This document shows positions 24,570 to 36,628 of a stretch of 64,000 nucleotides of DNA, piece after piece. The DNA comes from Prostheceraeus crozeri. Its lineage: Eukaryota; Platyhelminthes; Polycladida; Euryleptidae. The stretch is taken from assembly GCA_907163375.1 (NCBI GenBank), contig CAJQUW010011309.1, positions 1-64,000 on the forward strand, given 5' to 3'. The translations under genes were made by a program, and so were the position numbers. Each line of letters starts with the position of its first letter. The stretch's first letter is position 1. The notes beneath the pieces were generated by a model that did not search any database, had not been told where the DNA came from, and was given only the letters and a program-made list of their open reading frames with translations.

Positions 24570-26340
24570 TGCGACTTTAGACCGAAATTCAGATTAACAC
24601 CACATAGGCCTAATTTTGTTCTTTTATCAAGCTTTATTATGAGCTTGATCGTTGTATCTCACATTTACACATGTACATTAAGTGCTTGAGGCAGCAATAT
24701 TTTCAATATTGTGCAACGGAAGCTTACTACATGAACATGTAGATCAGGCTATTGACGACTATATGACAATATCGAATTTAAAATACCGCTACCCTTGAAG
24801 ATTAGCTGTAGGAATTGATACCAAATAAGGGGACCTAATAGTAGGCCTAATTGATACCAAATAAGCCATAATAATGTACAGTAGGTCTAAAAGTTGACCC
24901 TAACTTAACTACTTCCGAGATGAGGCGCGCCAATGCCTCATGACCGGAGCTGCTGGCGAATCGATCGCAACTGGAAACTTCCGTTTCCACTCTCAGGTTG
25001 GTCCTTCTCAGATGGCATCCGATCAGGGTACCCGCTAGCTTCTCAGACTGTCGAATCTGTTGCTTTCGACACAACACTCAGACAGGTCATCCGGACGAAG
25101 TAGGGGAGGAATTCCTATCTTACTATTAAAACATGCAGCAAGTGGTGGCCAGCCGTCACTGGGGTCATCCTAATTCTCATGGCCAAGTCAATGGTGCACC
25201 TATGCCTTGGATTTTTTCCTTCGACTGCTTCACTCAGCGGAATAAATTCCACGTTCCCACCAGAGTCGACCACCTGGGAAGGTGTCCCAGTAGCGAGGGC
25301 CGACACGTCGAAGTTAGTCGCTACTGCTGCCAGTAATGACGCAGCGGCCAGGCACTAAGCCGCTGAGGAGGTTACTCCATACCGTATTACACCATTGACT
25401 TTGAATGTGTAAATGCATCATCAGTTCATTATTTTCATCGTTGAAGACTATACTTACTTTTCCAAATCAAGTCAAAATATCAATTGCTGAAAAATTCTGT
25501 CGTTGAACGTCAAACTTCGGAAGCTTGCAATGATAAGTGACTCCATTTGGTTGTTCTCGCTTAAATGAAGTTATCAAGAACCAATGATAACTGAAAGTAC
25601 TCTCATTGGACAATCAGGGGCAGGAAGACCAAATTTCCGTTTGAACGTAATGCAAATTGAAGTCTGAATTCTGACGAACTAGCATGTTGATGTCACATGA
25701 AACTTACACAGTCAGCAGGTTCCGATCATGAGGATTCGAATGATGCAAATTATATTCCGATTTGACGAATTCATCACGGAGAAAAATTGAGTCGCAAGCA
25801 AGTACTTTTTGTATGATAGAATGATTGCCAATTTGACGATTGTCGCTTGTGCGCTCCTTCATGATGTGCGTTGATCGTGCTCGGCCAATCACGCAAGTGG
25901 AAGGGAGGTGATTGCTCCCCTGTCTGTTTCTATCATTCAGCGCTGGCTTTTCGGTATCTGCTAGTGTTGTACCTCGGCCAGTAAAAAAGGAACGCATACA
26001 TACAACCCACAGACAGGCGAAATGAATCCATCTCTGTGAGTGCATCACATGAAATCGGTTTATCGCAGCAAGTCATCACCATCCAGCCACAGCTCTGACT
26101 TGCTGTAAACATAAACAAACTAGAGATTTTCCACCCCTTCATAAAGGACTTGACGCCTTGGTTAAGTTCAACATCTTTTCATGTTGATAGGAAAGCCACG
26201 TGTTGCTTGCATAATAAGAGATGGAAGAAGCAATGCCGCATCCTTCAGCCTCAGTAGGCTACTATTGAGAGGTCATGCAGGCAAGACTTCTCCACAAAAT
26301 TGATGAATATGATAGCAGTAGATATATCCTACGTGATATA
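24570..26340. other. Host flank without a recognised gene
   Basis: Two short GATACCAAATAAG repeats lie near 24816-24866. The part at 24920-25380 is more GC-rich and has short open frames on the minus strand that match nothing I know. From about 25500 to 26060 there is an old dispersed repeat that recurs, diverged, at 33510-33680 and 34795-34960. No exon of the asteroid-like gene could be recognised here. Confidence 0.4.
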
Positions 26341-26433
26341 GGAATAAGTTGGCAGGTTGGGGGCCCCCCAACTTGATCCAAGGCTCGGGCCCCCCCGCAA
26401 CGCGGGGCCAGCGGGGGTGGTTGTTACGCCCCT
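26341..26433 (-). mobile_element. Fragment of a hAT-like end with G/C tracts
   Basis: Read on the minus strand the segment starts CAGGGGCGTAACAACC and goes on with several G and C runs. CAGGGGCGTA-like starts are common in invertebrate hAT-type elements. Only one end was found, abutting the Penelope-like arm at 26434, so this is a fragment. Confidence 0.35.
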
Positions 26434-26652
26434 GGTTGAGAGTGAACAAGACAAGCTGGCAAACATGCACAATCACTGTTAAACACAAATTACTTAAAAA
26501 CACGCCACTCTACTGACGCCAAGGTCACAATTAAGCCACGCTACTGTCCACTACACTCTATCAACAAACTTAAACGCATTAGGATACTACTGGCTACAGA
26601 ACAGTAAAAGTAAATACATAAAACACGAAATGCTTAAGTACAGAACGAAGAG
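26434..26652 (-). mobile_element. Penelope-like element end, inverted arm
   Basis: This ~210-bp stretch is the inverted complement, with small differences, of 27580-27790. Together the two arms enclose the GIY-YIG remnant at 27270. Inverted or tail-to-tail copies of the terminal repeat are typical of Penelope-like insertions. Confidence 0.6.
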
Positions 26653-27269
26653 GGGTGATTTACAGGCAGAAGTGTGGAGAATGTGACAAGCACAGAATTA
26701 AATATTTTGTTTATCTGCTTCGGTTTGCTAGAAGTGTGATTAATGCGAAATCGACGGCACATAGAGGAACCTATTAAGTGGGCAAAACGGAATTCCTAAT
26801 ACCTTACAGAGATAGGAAAAAAAGTCGTGCGTCGCTTGCGGATTAATGTGAGTTCCAGCAAAGTGCTTCGATTGCCAAAATTCCTTCAGATTCTAAGACT
26901 TCAGATCATTGCCCACAAGTTTTCTCCATAATGTTGGCCCTTCCGATCATTATTAAAGAAAGTGGCAGGCGTACGAAAATTAGTTCACTTGATGATTTCA
27001 CATCCTCTCCTCGGCATTGCTCACTGTATAGTGCATACACTGAATCGAATGTTAGCCAGACAGCCATATGTGTTTTGGTGTGTGCAAAGTGATATCACAG
27101 CACGCACCCATCTCTCACTGGCTCTGGTGTCCCCTGCTGACAGCTTATTGTTTGCCATTTCCAATAGCAAGTGATACACGAATTATCCATTCGGGAAGGA
27201 GCTGTAATGTGCCATTTCGACATTAAGGTTGCATACAATTCTTCCTTTCTAGGAAACCGAAGCACGCGC
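26653..27269. other. Sequence between the Penelope arms, nothing recognised
   Basis: I see no open frame with a known domain. It may be eroded 5' sequence of the Penelope-like element or older host sequence trapped between its arms. Confidence 0.3.
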
Positions 27270-27860
27270 AGATGAATCTAATTCTGTGGTGACAAGTGCT
27301 ACGTGGGTGAGACATCTCGAAGAGCAAGGGAGAGGAAGAAAGAACACGAGAAGGATACGCGCGAGATGAACACAAGGTCTGCAATCAGTGAGCACTGTCA
27401 TAGGATGAATCATCGTCCTGCATTCGACACATTCGAGGTCATAGGAATTGAAGTGAACTGGAGACGGAGGAGGATAAAAGAAGGTTTTCATATCCTCAGC
27501 AACGACACGTTCAACCGAGACTGTGGAGTTGCAGTGGACCGCGTGTGGAAGTCTCTCTATCGGTGACTGCTTCTTTCTGTACTAAGCATTTCGTGTTTTT
27601 ATGTATTTAACGTTTTATTGTTCTGTAGCCAGTAGTATCCTAATGCGTTTAAGTTTTTGATAGAGTATAGTGGACAGTAAGCGTGGCTTAATTGTGACCT
27701 TGGCGTCATAGAGTGGCGTGTTTTAAGTAATTTGTGTTTAACAGTGATTGTGCTTGTTTGCCAGCTTGTCTTGTTCACTCTCAACTTGTCGTGCCTGAGG
27801 AAGGGTGGATCACCGAAAACTTGCCAATAAGAAGAAATTTTCGAAGAGGAGCATGACTAT
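27270..27860 (+). mobile_element. Penelope-like element: GIY-YIG domain and 3' end
   Basis: The frame around 27288-27566 reads CYVGETSRRARERKKEHEKD, then SAISEHCHRMNH, then EVNWRRRRIKEGFHI and a VDRVW end. This is the GIY-YIG endonuclease module at the C-terminus of Penelope-type reverse transcriptases (YVG-ET-R, EH, NW-R-RKI-E). The reverse transcriptase part is absent. Downstream, CCTGAGGAAGGGTGGATCACC near 27795 is the usual motif close to the 3' end of such elements. Confidence 0.75.
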
Positions 27861-29335
27861 ACCACGGTATGTGAAGAATTTTTTTACTTTATGTACTGTA
27901 CATGTTGGACAATAAGTCAATATGTACATGTACTGTATTTAAGTATAGAAACGCAATAATTCATGAGTCAATACACGTATATACATTGTATGATGCATGG
28001 CATGATCTCAGAGCTCGTGTAGATTTCACAAAACTTCAAAATTCAGGAAGTTTGCATATATCGGCGGTTTTCGACTGTCCCTTGAGCCGCCGATATATGC
28101 GAATTCTACTGTATCACAATGCTTTAACAACGTTCTACACACATTGATAGATTTCAGTAACTTCAGCGATAAATATTGCCAGTACAACATAAGTCAAGAC
28201 CGCCGAGTAACTCATGAGAGTTAAAGTCAGACCTACCGAGGCTTTGCGCACCCCATGCGTACGTAGATCGTAGATTTAAGCAATTAATATTAAGCAAAAT
28301 GTACGTTATGTAAGTTTATCTAGGTATATGCACGTATTTAAAATATGGAGATGAAAGTGATACTTATTTTTGGTCATTTTGCTAAACAAGGCTTTACTTA
28401 GCCATGCATTTTAATTTACTGTGAGGTTTTTAAACTCATCACTTAGTAATAGTCAGACTTTTATTCAAGATACCAAAGAAAACTCCGATGCACTTTTTGT
28501 CAGCAGCAGCGTTGATAGAATATTGTTGGCAAGATTTTGGACTTTTTTTACTGCGTAAGACTCGCAACTTTAATTACATCATTAGAGGCTGCATAATGTG
28601 CCAATTGGCCGCATGACGAGTCTGTTGCGAAATTGCACGCAAGCGCGTTAAGAAACACAAAAAAAACAGAAAACGATTTTTGGCCATCTCTGTCTACTGA
28701 TTGAGAGTTAATACCTGCATATACGAATACGATGTGAATAACCACAAATTGTTTTTGCAAGATACAACAATGCTTATTTACAAAACTTCATCATTAGAGA
28801 TGACACGTCAACGACATAACCATCGCCTCACAAACATCACTTGGAAATGAAACGAATTCATGAATATTTCATCTGATTGTGCAAACAATTAGTTATTTCA
28901 ATTAAGATTCGAAGAAACTTAATAGAAATGGTGGGTTCAATAAAAGCCGTAATCATAGCAGCTGAAATCAATAAATTATGCTCATTTAACTCAGTGGCCA
29001 AAATCATGGCATTCCGGGGGCTATTTCAGGGCTAATTGGCTATTTCGCTAAAATTTAAGGGCGATTCCTGGGCTCGGCCGCCACCCTGAATGCAATAAGG
29101 CAGACATAAAGCAAATGAATTGTCGCAATTCCATCGGCGATAAGCTTTATCACATCAGATTTATGAATATATTGCCTGAAATCCTGATAATTCTTGCGTA
29201 TGCAACATAGGGGAGGTCAACTAGAAACGCAACTACGTAAAATTTTATGTTAAAAACCCAAGTTTGGGCTCTTGGATTTCTGTTAAAAAACCGGGGGTTT
29301 CGCCAATTTTACATACAAGCACTTATAGATGACAT
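27861..29335. other. Intergenic or intronic stretch, one notable hairpin
   Basis: AT-rich sequence with no supported gene. A perfect 14-bp inverted repeat (GCATATATCGGCGG) occurs at 28054-28067 and 28087-28100, separated by 19 bases. No exon with recognisable XPG-family sequence was found although the asteroid-like gene should continue in this direction. Confidence 0.4.
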
Positions 29336-29337
29336 AC

Positions 29338-29579
29338 TTGTTCTTGCTGCTGTCCAAATTGTGCATTAAAGTACTCATCCATAAATTTATCCCTATCAAA
29401 ATAGTCCAACGGCATAAACAAACAATCCTTGAAAACGGCGAAATCGCTGTCGTTACTGAGAATAGCAAATGCACGCGGCTTCCGCTCCAAATATTGCTTT
29501 ACAATGATATAATCGGCTTCTCCAAAAGGAATGTTATAAAATTCACAATCAGCAACTCTAAGAGCATTTTCAATAGTCA
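29338..29579 (-). CDS. Asteroid/FAM120-like XPG-domain gene, exon 2
   Basis: The exon encodes the XPG internal motif: FGEADYIIV, then AFAILSNDSDFAVF, then a LDYFD segment, which corresponds to the EADY...LGEDTDY pattern of asteroid and FAM120 proteins. The acceptor TTTTTTCAG ends at 29580 and the donor GTATGT starts at 29337. Joined to the exon ending at 63012, the phase fits exactly (one base plus two), giving an uninterrupted protein with the normal spacing of about 78 residues between the VDG and GEADY motifs. Further exons must lie to the left or beyond the window. This is a host gene and shows no damage. Confidence 0.8.
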
Positions 29580-29637
29580 CTGAAAAAATAGAAAATCAAA
29601 TCATAGTAATGACATGGATTATATTGTAGAGTGTGTA

Positions 29638-31225
29638 CACTGTAACCGCTGGATACGAAAATTACATACAAACATATACCAAAATCACATACAATTTGAA
29701 ACTAACATCTGATACGAGATTCTCGTATGTTTACAGAGATCTGGTATGTTTTTCATACGAAATCTCGCTGTACTTGCGTAGCGTGATTTGGTATGTAGCC
29801 GATACGAACTATTCTATTTGTGATTGGCTGTTTTACAATTAAATACCAGTTGTTCGTATGTTTTATATAAGAGAACCGATGCAAATTCGTCCTCATTCGT
29901 ATGTGTTTAGTATCAAGAGCTTTAAGTTACATGGCAAAAAATAAGTTATATTAAACACTACTGTCAAATGACATTTTTCCAGTAATACCACTCGTGAATA
30001 TTTCTTTGTGAAAGTGTGGTATTTAACTACTCGTAGATTGGATTTATTGTGAAAGTAACGCCGCATTTCATCGCATATTTTAGATAACCCGGTTAATCGT
30101 CGCTTAGCGCACTTAAATAATACCCGTATTGCCTTCACTTATCCTAATAGCTTGAAATCTAGATTAATTAATAACTCGTCCCGAAAGTGTAATAATAGTA
30201 AAGGTGTGTATCGTATTTCTTGTAAGGATTGTTCTAAGTCGTATATAGTAGAAACTGGTAGGAGTTTTGATGTTCGGATGAAGGAGCACCGTCATGCAGT
30301 CAGTTCCTTCGACACATAATAATTGCCCTTTCGGTTCATTCTTTTAGTAATAACCACGACCCTGATTTTGATAATTTTGTTGTTTTAAAAAGGAGTTCTG
30401 ATGTTAGCCTTCGTCGTATTTTTGAATCCGCTTTTATTAGTTCTGACCGTAATTGTAGGAATTTTAATTCCGGTTTTTCTTTCGTTGATCCTCTCACCTC
30501 AATCAGAGGTTTTGTTCTATTTAAATTGCACCTTATTCTTAGTTCTGTGGTTCTGTCTGCGATAATTCTATTTTCTAGTTTCGTTCTCCCTATCTCTATG
30601 CCCTCAATGTGCGTCTGTTTTTCACTCTGTATGCATCCTTGATTTTTGAGTTTTTTGTATGTTACAGTGTAAATTACAATCATTTTCACCCAGTTTGTCT
30701 TGATATTCGCAGTGCTCCGAACCGAAACGCGTCGATAATAAACATTCTTATTATAAAGTGAGGTTTACCTTCACATTTTACATGAAAAACCAATTTTTTT
30801 TCATTCTAATCATATTTTTGCGTCATGCATTACATGTGTCTTTATTCGGATTGATAATATGCTTAATTTCAAAATTACATTATGCATAATTGTTGATGGA
30901 TGAAATCTTGTTGATTATTCATGAAATGCCTTAGACTTACGTGTATTAAAATCGAATTCAGTATTGAAAGTAGGAGTCTTAAATGTCAACAGTAGTAACA
31001 TTAGTGTGATATTTATTGACAAAAGGCCTAAAATCAACATATATTAGAAATCATTGATGCTTTCCTTTAACATTGTGCTGGTATGGCTTTAGTATGTAAA
31101 GCATACCACATTTGAAATAACATACGAAAAGCATACAAATACATACCGAGAGAATACAGAAATATACCAAAAAATATTTTGGTATGCGTCCCTCTTATGT
31201 GATTGGTATTGAGCGCTTTACAGTG
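29638..31225. mobile_element. TA-flanked inverted-repeat element (carries a Penelope fragment)
   Basis: The left end CACTGTAACCGC and right end GCGCTTTACAGTG are imperfect inverted complements, each flanked by TA. The first and last ~200 bases are unusually rich in the pentamers CATAC and GTATG. No transposase is present; the interior holds a Penelope-like remnant. A non-autonomous Tc1/mariner-type element is the simplest reading, but the imperfect ends leave doubt. Confidence 0.45.
30060..30780 (+). mobile_element. Penelope-like element remnant (GIY-YIG)
   Basis: A frame near 30206-30300 reads GVYRISCKDC, KSYIVETGRSFDVRMKEHRHAV, the GIY-YIG signature of Penelope-type proteins. Nearby frames continue with NNHDPDFDNF and a LRRIFESAFI stretch typical of the C-terminus, so the protein is interrupted. 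The 3' end has CGAAACGCGTCGATAATAAA, the usual terminal motif. The reverse transcriptase is missing. Confidence 0.7.
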
Positions 31226-31524
31226 TATACAGACTATAGTCTGGATGTTTTAAAACATGCTTTTTGAAAATTCCACTAAAAAAGACATTCTACATGGGAA
31301 TTACTGATATATAATGCAAACTCATAAACTCTGGCTTGAATAACATATTCTAAGCCTTCTAAATGTGTTTTGATGGTTAGATGGATCTGATAGTCACCAA
31401 TTGTACACATTTACTGTATATGCAAAAATTCTCAGCATCTAATACACATTCCTAGGTCGGGCGAGTGCAGTCGGGGAATCAAGGGTGTTGGTGTCTTGTA
31501 TTGACTTAATAGTTGTCATTCTCT

Positions 31525-32080
31525 TCAGATATTCAATGTACTGCAACAGATCTTTGCTGTCAAGATTAGAACCGCATGTTGCAGCAATACGTAGAATGCT
31601 AATAAAAGGAACGTAGCCTTGTCAGAGAAACATAGTCTGTTCAAAAAGTTCTCATCGGCGGCGATCCACTGTTGGAATTCACTGCACATAGTTACTCTCG
31701 CGGCTTTATCATCGGCGACCAGTTGCCAACAAAAAGAAAGTCTATACGGTTCAAATCGTAATGCAGCACGCTCCGACCGTAGAGAAAGAAATCTCAGCAA
31801 TTGCAGCTGCTTGCCGGATCGATGTAGAAGGATATTCTTCGAAGATGTCTTTAATTTCGTCAATCTTGTCGTCATAGCGCCGAGGTCTACCACATTGGGG
31901 TGCCTCCAAAGCTGAACCAGTCTCCTTAAACGTGTTGAAGATTGATCTCATTGTCTTATGAGTCGGAATGCTCGATACCCTTCCATTTCTAAGATGTCTT
32001 TCAACTTATGTCACTGAATCAAACTTTGCCATGAGAAGAACAACTTTAATACAGTCCTCGACAGTCACCATTCTGTTAAC
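31525..32080 (-). pseudogene. Mariner-like transposase remnant
   Basis: On the minus strand a helix-turn-helix segment (TMRSIFNTFKETGSALE, GRPRRYDDK, then SIRQAAAIAEIS) is followed in another frame by RVTMCSEFQQWI and NFLNRLCFSDKATF, which matches the strand with the second catalytic region (FSDEATF) of Tc1/mariner transposases. The frame changes between the two parts and the catalytic glutamate of SDEA is replaced by lysine, so it is inactive. The ends were not located with confidence. It belongs to the same broad group as the copy at 59576. Confidence 0.6.
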
Positions 32081-32563
32081 AAATGCAATCACGCTGTGTT
32101 TTAACAACAAACGTTTGCATTTTCAAATGCCTAAGTTGACGATGCTTGAATTTTCAATCGATAATCAGATTTATGAGTTAAAATATCTATGAGTTCTATT
32201 GCCATTTCGCAATGCACTGATGCCATGCACAATGAACTAAATTATTCGAATTCTTTCCAGTGACGCATATCAATTTGAATGTTAAATTTTCATGTTAGAA
32301 TAGAGTGAAGTAACGTTATACCAGAATTCGTTATCGAGGTTTAAGTACTAAATATACTCAATTTATCATTTTTGATTTGTGATAGTGGTCTTCTAAATAA
32401 CAACACGTATGCATAATAAAACTTTAGAGCCTCAGGTACATTTTGGTGAAAAGTATTTGGCGATCCGATAAATCCGATAAATGTAGCGTCCGTGACATTG
32501 ATTGAAAGCAAGGTAAGGACTTAAAAATCACCCTGTATTACATTGTTGATTTATTCAATATCT

Positions 32564-33157
32564 AAAAAGATAGAAGGAGAGCCAAAGCTGCAATATATGT
32601 CATCAATTATCATATATATTGTTTTTCCTATAATAACCCAATATTTCGGCTGTCACAGCCAGCTTCAGGGGAGCAAAGGTTTACAAGTTCGTATGGATTT
32701 CAAAATTTCTTAAAAGTCTATGGCATATTTGGCAACACAAGTAAGGATCATAGCACTGCAAAGGCGGTTCCCACCGCAGCCGCCAGCAGCCATGATAGCT
32801 CAATTTCCAGATCAGGTCAATCAGCCATATCTGAGAGTGCATTTTGCTGGAGAGTGCATGGCTGGTTGACCTGATCTGGAAATTGAGCTATCATGGCTGC
32901 TGGCGGCTGCGGTGGGAACCGCCTTTGCAGTGCTATGATCCTTACTTGTGTTGCCAAATATGCCATAGACTTTTAAGAAATTTTGAAATCCATTCGAACT
33001 TGTAAACCTTTGCTCCCCTGAAGCTGGCTGTGACAGCCGAAATATTGGGTTATTATAGGAAAAACAATATATATGTATATGATAATTGATGACATATATT
33101 GCAGCTTTGGCTCTCCTTCTATCTTTTTGATCAACTATGCTGCTGAAACGGAGCTTC
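32564..33157. mobile_element. Foldback element of two inverted Penelope-type ends, 12-bp target duplication
   Basis: Two arms of ~260 bases (from 32564 and back from about 33128) are near-perfect inverted complements around a short centre near 32850. TATTCAATATCT occurs on both sides (32552-32563 and 33158-33169), a 12-bp target duplication. Each arm includes CCTGAAGCTGGCTGTGACAG followed by CCGAAATATTGGGTT, which has the form of the 3' end of Penelope-type elements. About 30 extra bases follow the right arm before the duplication. Confidence 0.7.
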
Positions 33158-33169
33158 TATTCAATATCT

Positions 33170-35860
33170 CTTTAGCTCCCCTCTCTTTTGTGGTTTGCGT
33201 ATTCTTTTAAGGTAATCATGTACATCTCATTTTTTTCATGTACTCAAACAGTTCATTCTTCAGCAATAATTTCCCGTCTGCTAATTCAGTTTATCATTGT
33301 GTCTATCTATCATTGGCGGACTTTCAATAGGGCGTCATTCCATTGTTGCACATGGTAATTAATCCTCATATATTGTTAGCTAGCTTCGGTATCCGATTGA
33401 TTGTTGTCACCACAAAGACAAATTGCTTTGTGTGCGTTGTTTTGTCAAGATATGACATTCTTCAATACTGATGGGCACGCCAAGAACTAGTCCCGAGGGG
33501 CAGAGAGATCCATTTTCCATTGAACATACTGCGAATTCAAATCTGAATTCTGACAAACTAAATCATTGACACCGCATTGAACGTACACAGTCAGTAAATT
33601 TGGATCGTAAGGAGTGGAACGATGTGAATAATAATTCCGCTTGATGAATTTATCACGACGAAACATTGAGTCAAAGATAGGGTCTTCAACATAGAAATTA
33701 ACAATACCATAGAAAGTCCTAGAATGGAAATTGCATGAAAATTATGGCACACGCCGGGGGAACTTAGTTGGGGCAAAATGCAAATTTTACGAGCTGGTTT
33801 CCTTGTTTTCTGGTTGGCATTTATATTTATCAAGCCAATTTGTGATCTGGATTGTTGCCCCTTGTCCAAAGATCATGTGTACAAAAGCAATAATGAATTT
33901 ACAGAAAACTGCAGCGACAGGATGATAAAGAAAGAAATCCTTTAAAACGTTCTGTACGTTCATCATTTTGAAATATCGTTCCTATAATCTATCAAGGGTA
34001 TAATCAGACATATATGCAACTTGTAATGTCGATTTACAAAAAATGCATTACTCTAGCTTGAAATCAGAGGCCAATAAAGCTTACAACATTCATTTTACTT
34101 TGAGGAACTTCCCTGCTCATTATATTCGAACAATTTTCAAAATCTTTGCATGCTTTCAAATGTCAGCTTCCAAAATATCATCGCACTATATCACATGTGT
34201 CATTCAATGAATAATTGAAAAGTTCCAGAGACATTTAATTTATCTGAGTGATGATTGTAGCTAAAGAAGCTTTCATTGTGATTATTTTAAAAAAGCGCTA
34301 GGTTTCGTTACCGCTTCAAGGAGAAATTATCCAATAATTAAGAATTTTTATCTGTGAATTCTTGAGATGTTCTCATAACCAGTCCCCTGACCACTCACAA
34401 TCATGGCTCTGTGAAACAAATTTTAAATCGTTCTCCAGTATTGAAAAAATGGATAATGGTTGTCAATGACTGCTACGTATAGAAACAGCATATTAACCAT
34501 TAGAATAGTGAGCTATTTCATAATGAAACAATACCATCATCTCACTTAAAATTCTCTTCAAGAAAATCCTGCATTAATTTGCTGTCACCCACTTCCACAA
34601 CTAACTTGACAAATAGTTTGACTATGATACAATGCATTAGATCTAAACCGATCTGCAAACCATAGATTTTTCCATGTGCCATCATTGTACATAAGCAAGA
34701 TATCAAACTTCCATTCTACATGTAGTGTACTATTATCTACTTCTATGGTCTTCAATGTGACAACGACAGCTCGTGTTTTCCTTGATACAACTTTCCTTAC
34801 GCATTGCGCGCGCTTGGCCAATCACGTATGCCAAAGGGAGAGCGATCATTCCACATCTCTCTACCATTGCATACATTGGCCGAGGTAGAATCGCGTCACC
34901 TCTAGAGTAACAGCGACAGACGAATCCATCTCCGTGGCTGTCACTGATTGATTCTTCAATGCATCGTAGAAAAATGCATCGCCTACGACTTTAAATAATA
35001 GACTGGAATCGTTCTGTATTCGCTTGTAATTTCAGTTTTTCATTATCTGGCGTCCATAAGTTGGCAAAAGGTTTTATCCGAAATTTAGCGATTGCGTAAA
35101 TGGGTGCACAGTTAGGTATTGCGTTGGAACTGGTGGTTCTTTTTTCATAGGAATGAAGATAGTGACTAAAGCTTCATGTTTGAGCATTTTTTTCACAAAG
35201 GCACATGTGTTTAAGTGCTTAATTATGCGATGAGACGTTTTACGGAAATGTGAAACAAAAATTGCATTGGGTCATATTCTGATGTGGAGTTTTTGTGGCG
35301 CATATTACTGGCAATCCATCTTTATTGATGTATGAGTAAAAAAGGTCATTTAATATAAATCGGCCAAGTGTCGATTTCATCTGAGATTGGTATCTGGGAA
35401 GCAAGTTTTCAGTAGGACGGGCTAATAGACAATCTGCGGTCAAACATCGCAAGCAAGATGACAAAAAATTGTTTCAGTCCAAATTTGAAGATTGGCTTTT
35501 GATATCAAATTTGTCAAAAGACTTTGGATGTACTCTTTGGATAAACTAAAAAAATAGCATTTCTGAAACTTGACTGCCTCTTCTGCACAGAAATGAAAAA
35601 TTAAGCACCAGAAGAATAGACTCTATGTCTCAATAGATACAGCAACCGTGATGGGTTCGGATCTGAATTCAATCCGGTTTCCGGATCGTCCGGGTCAAGG
35701 ACCTGGACGACCCGGGGGCTTTGGTTCAGGCAGACCCGCGCACACCTCCATCAATGAATGGTTTTAGACGTCACTACTACCCTTTACTGGGGGACTTGGA
35801 CGGTGCTAACACAGTCAGACTTTAATCTGGAGCACTGTGATCTAGTCCGATTGCCCTTCC
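33170..35860. other. Intron stretch with diverged dispersed repeats
   Basis: 33510-33680 and 34795-34960 resemble, in order, parts of 25630-25800 and 25845-26040, so one old repeat family occurs in both places. Remaining sequence is AT-rich. A minus-strand frame at 35240-35464 has no recognised relative. A GC-rich palindromic patch (CCGGATCGTCC and its complement nearby) lies at about 35680-35715. Confidence 0.4.
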
Positions 35861-35945
35861 TGACGACTTTCGGGGCTCGACCTCTGGACCGAAAGATCGC
35901 TAGGACAAGCACTTAACCACTGTGCCACGGAGACCACCAAAACCA
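35861..35945 (-). repeat. tRNA-derived SINE head
   Basis: On the minus strand the sequence starts GGTCTCCGTGGCACAGTGG, with an A-box-like TGGCACAGTGG and, about 40 bases on, a B-box-like GGTCGAGCCC. The spacing is that of a tRNA-type RNA polymerase III promoter. The tRNA cloverleaf is not intact, so it is a SINE head, not a tRNA gene. Confidence 0.6.
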
Positions 35946-36519
35946 AAAAACAGTAGGCCCACGCCTATGCAAAGGGCGGATCCCTGCTGTACATACATCG
36001 CTTTCCATCTAGGCCCATATTTTAGGCCTGTATGACAACCTATTCACACGATTCAATACCTTCATTAGGAGTACAAGTTTAAGGGCCGACCTATTGTGAT
36101 AGCCTTGGCATAAAGCAAGTAATTTTAATGCAAGCCTATAAGCGATAAACCCTGATGCATCGGTAGCCTAAAAACGTAGCTATGCATTTTGTAGGGCCAC
36201 GCAGCTAAAATGTACTTGTTTAGGCTATAACTCTGCAGCATGCAGGTTACCAATTATTGACTAGGCTTAGAGTCATTCGTCACCATTAGTCATCATTTAG
36301 AAATCATGATGTAAATTATTACCGTATATCATCTTTTAGTTTAGTCATCTGGAAACCAAACATGCACGGGCTTGGTAGGCTATGTAGCTACATGTAGATA
36401 TAGTCGCACGACGTAGCCTATAAATCTCCAGATTTCTTATACTAATTTACAGTAATTTTACAAGTGCCAGCGGTCATATGTTATTAGATTTACAAACAAG
36501 CGACGGAATAGAGAATTTA

Positions 36520-36628
36520 CAGTCCGGGTCCATGGACTCGGAGCGGTGGACCCGACCCGAATTCAACCCTGGTTCGAATCAGAGACGTTGGTGCAAGAAT
36601 GCCCTCTAACCACAAGGCCGCCGGACTA
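36520..36628 (-). repeat. Second tRNA-derived SINE fragment
   Basis: On the minus strand GTCCGGCGGCCTTGTGGTTA contains an A-box-like part and GATTCGAACC about 45 bases later is B-box-like. A GGGTC/GACCC-rich block follows, similar to that near 35690, which suggests related elements in this 1-kb interval. Confidence 0.5.

Noticed and set aside
24847-25306. Open frames in the GC-richer patch right of element A
   Set aside because: No recognisable domain, no splice signals with support, and composition alone is not evidence of coding.
30715-30780. Hammerhead ribozyme at the Penelope-like 3' end
   Set aside because: A GAAAC-type core half is visible but the CUGAUGA half and the helices were not found.
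29638-31225. A complete Penelope-like element filling this interval
   Set aside because: Only the GIY-YIG part and the 3' end are recognisable; the outer ends match an inverted-repeat element instead.
35240-35464. Minus-strand frame as an additional exon of the asteroid-like gene
   Set aside because: The exons at 63012-63474 and 29338-29579 already join in frame with the normal motif spacing, and this frame shows no XPG-family residues.
35861-36628. tRNA genes
   Set aside because: A- and B-box-like parts are present but the acceptor and anticodon arms do not pair; they read as SINE heads.
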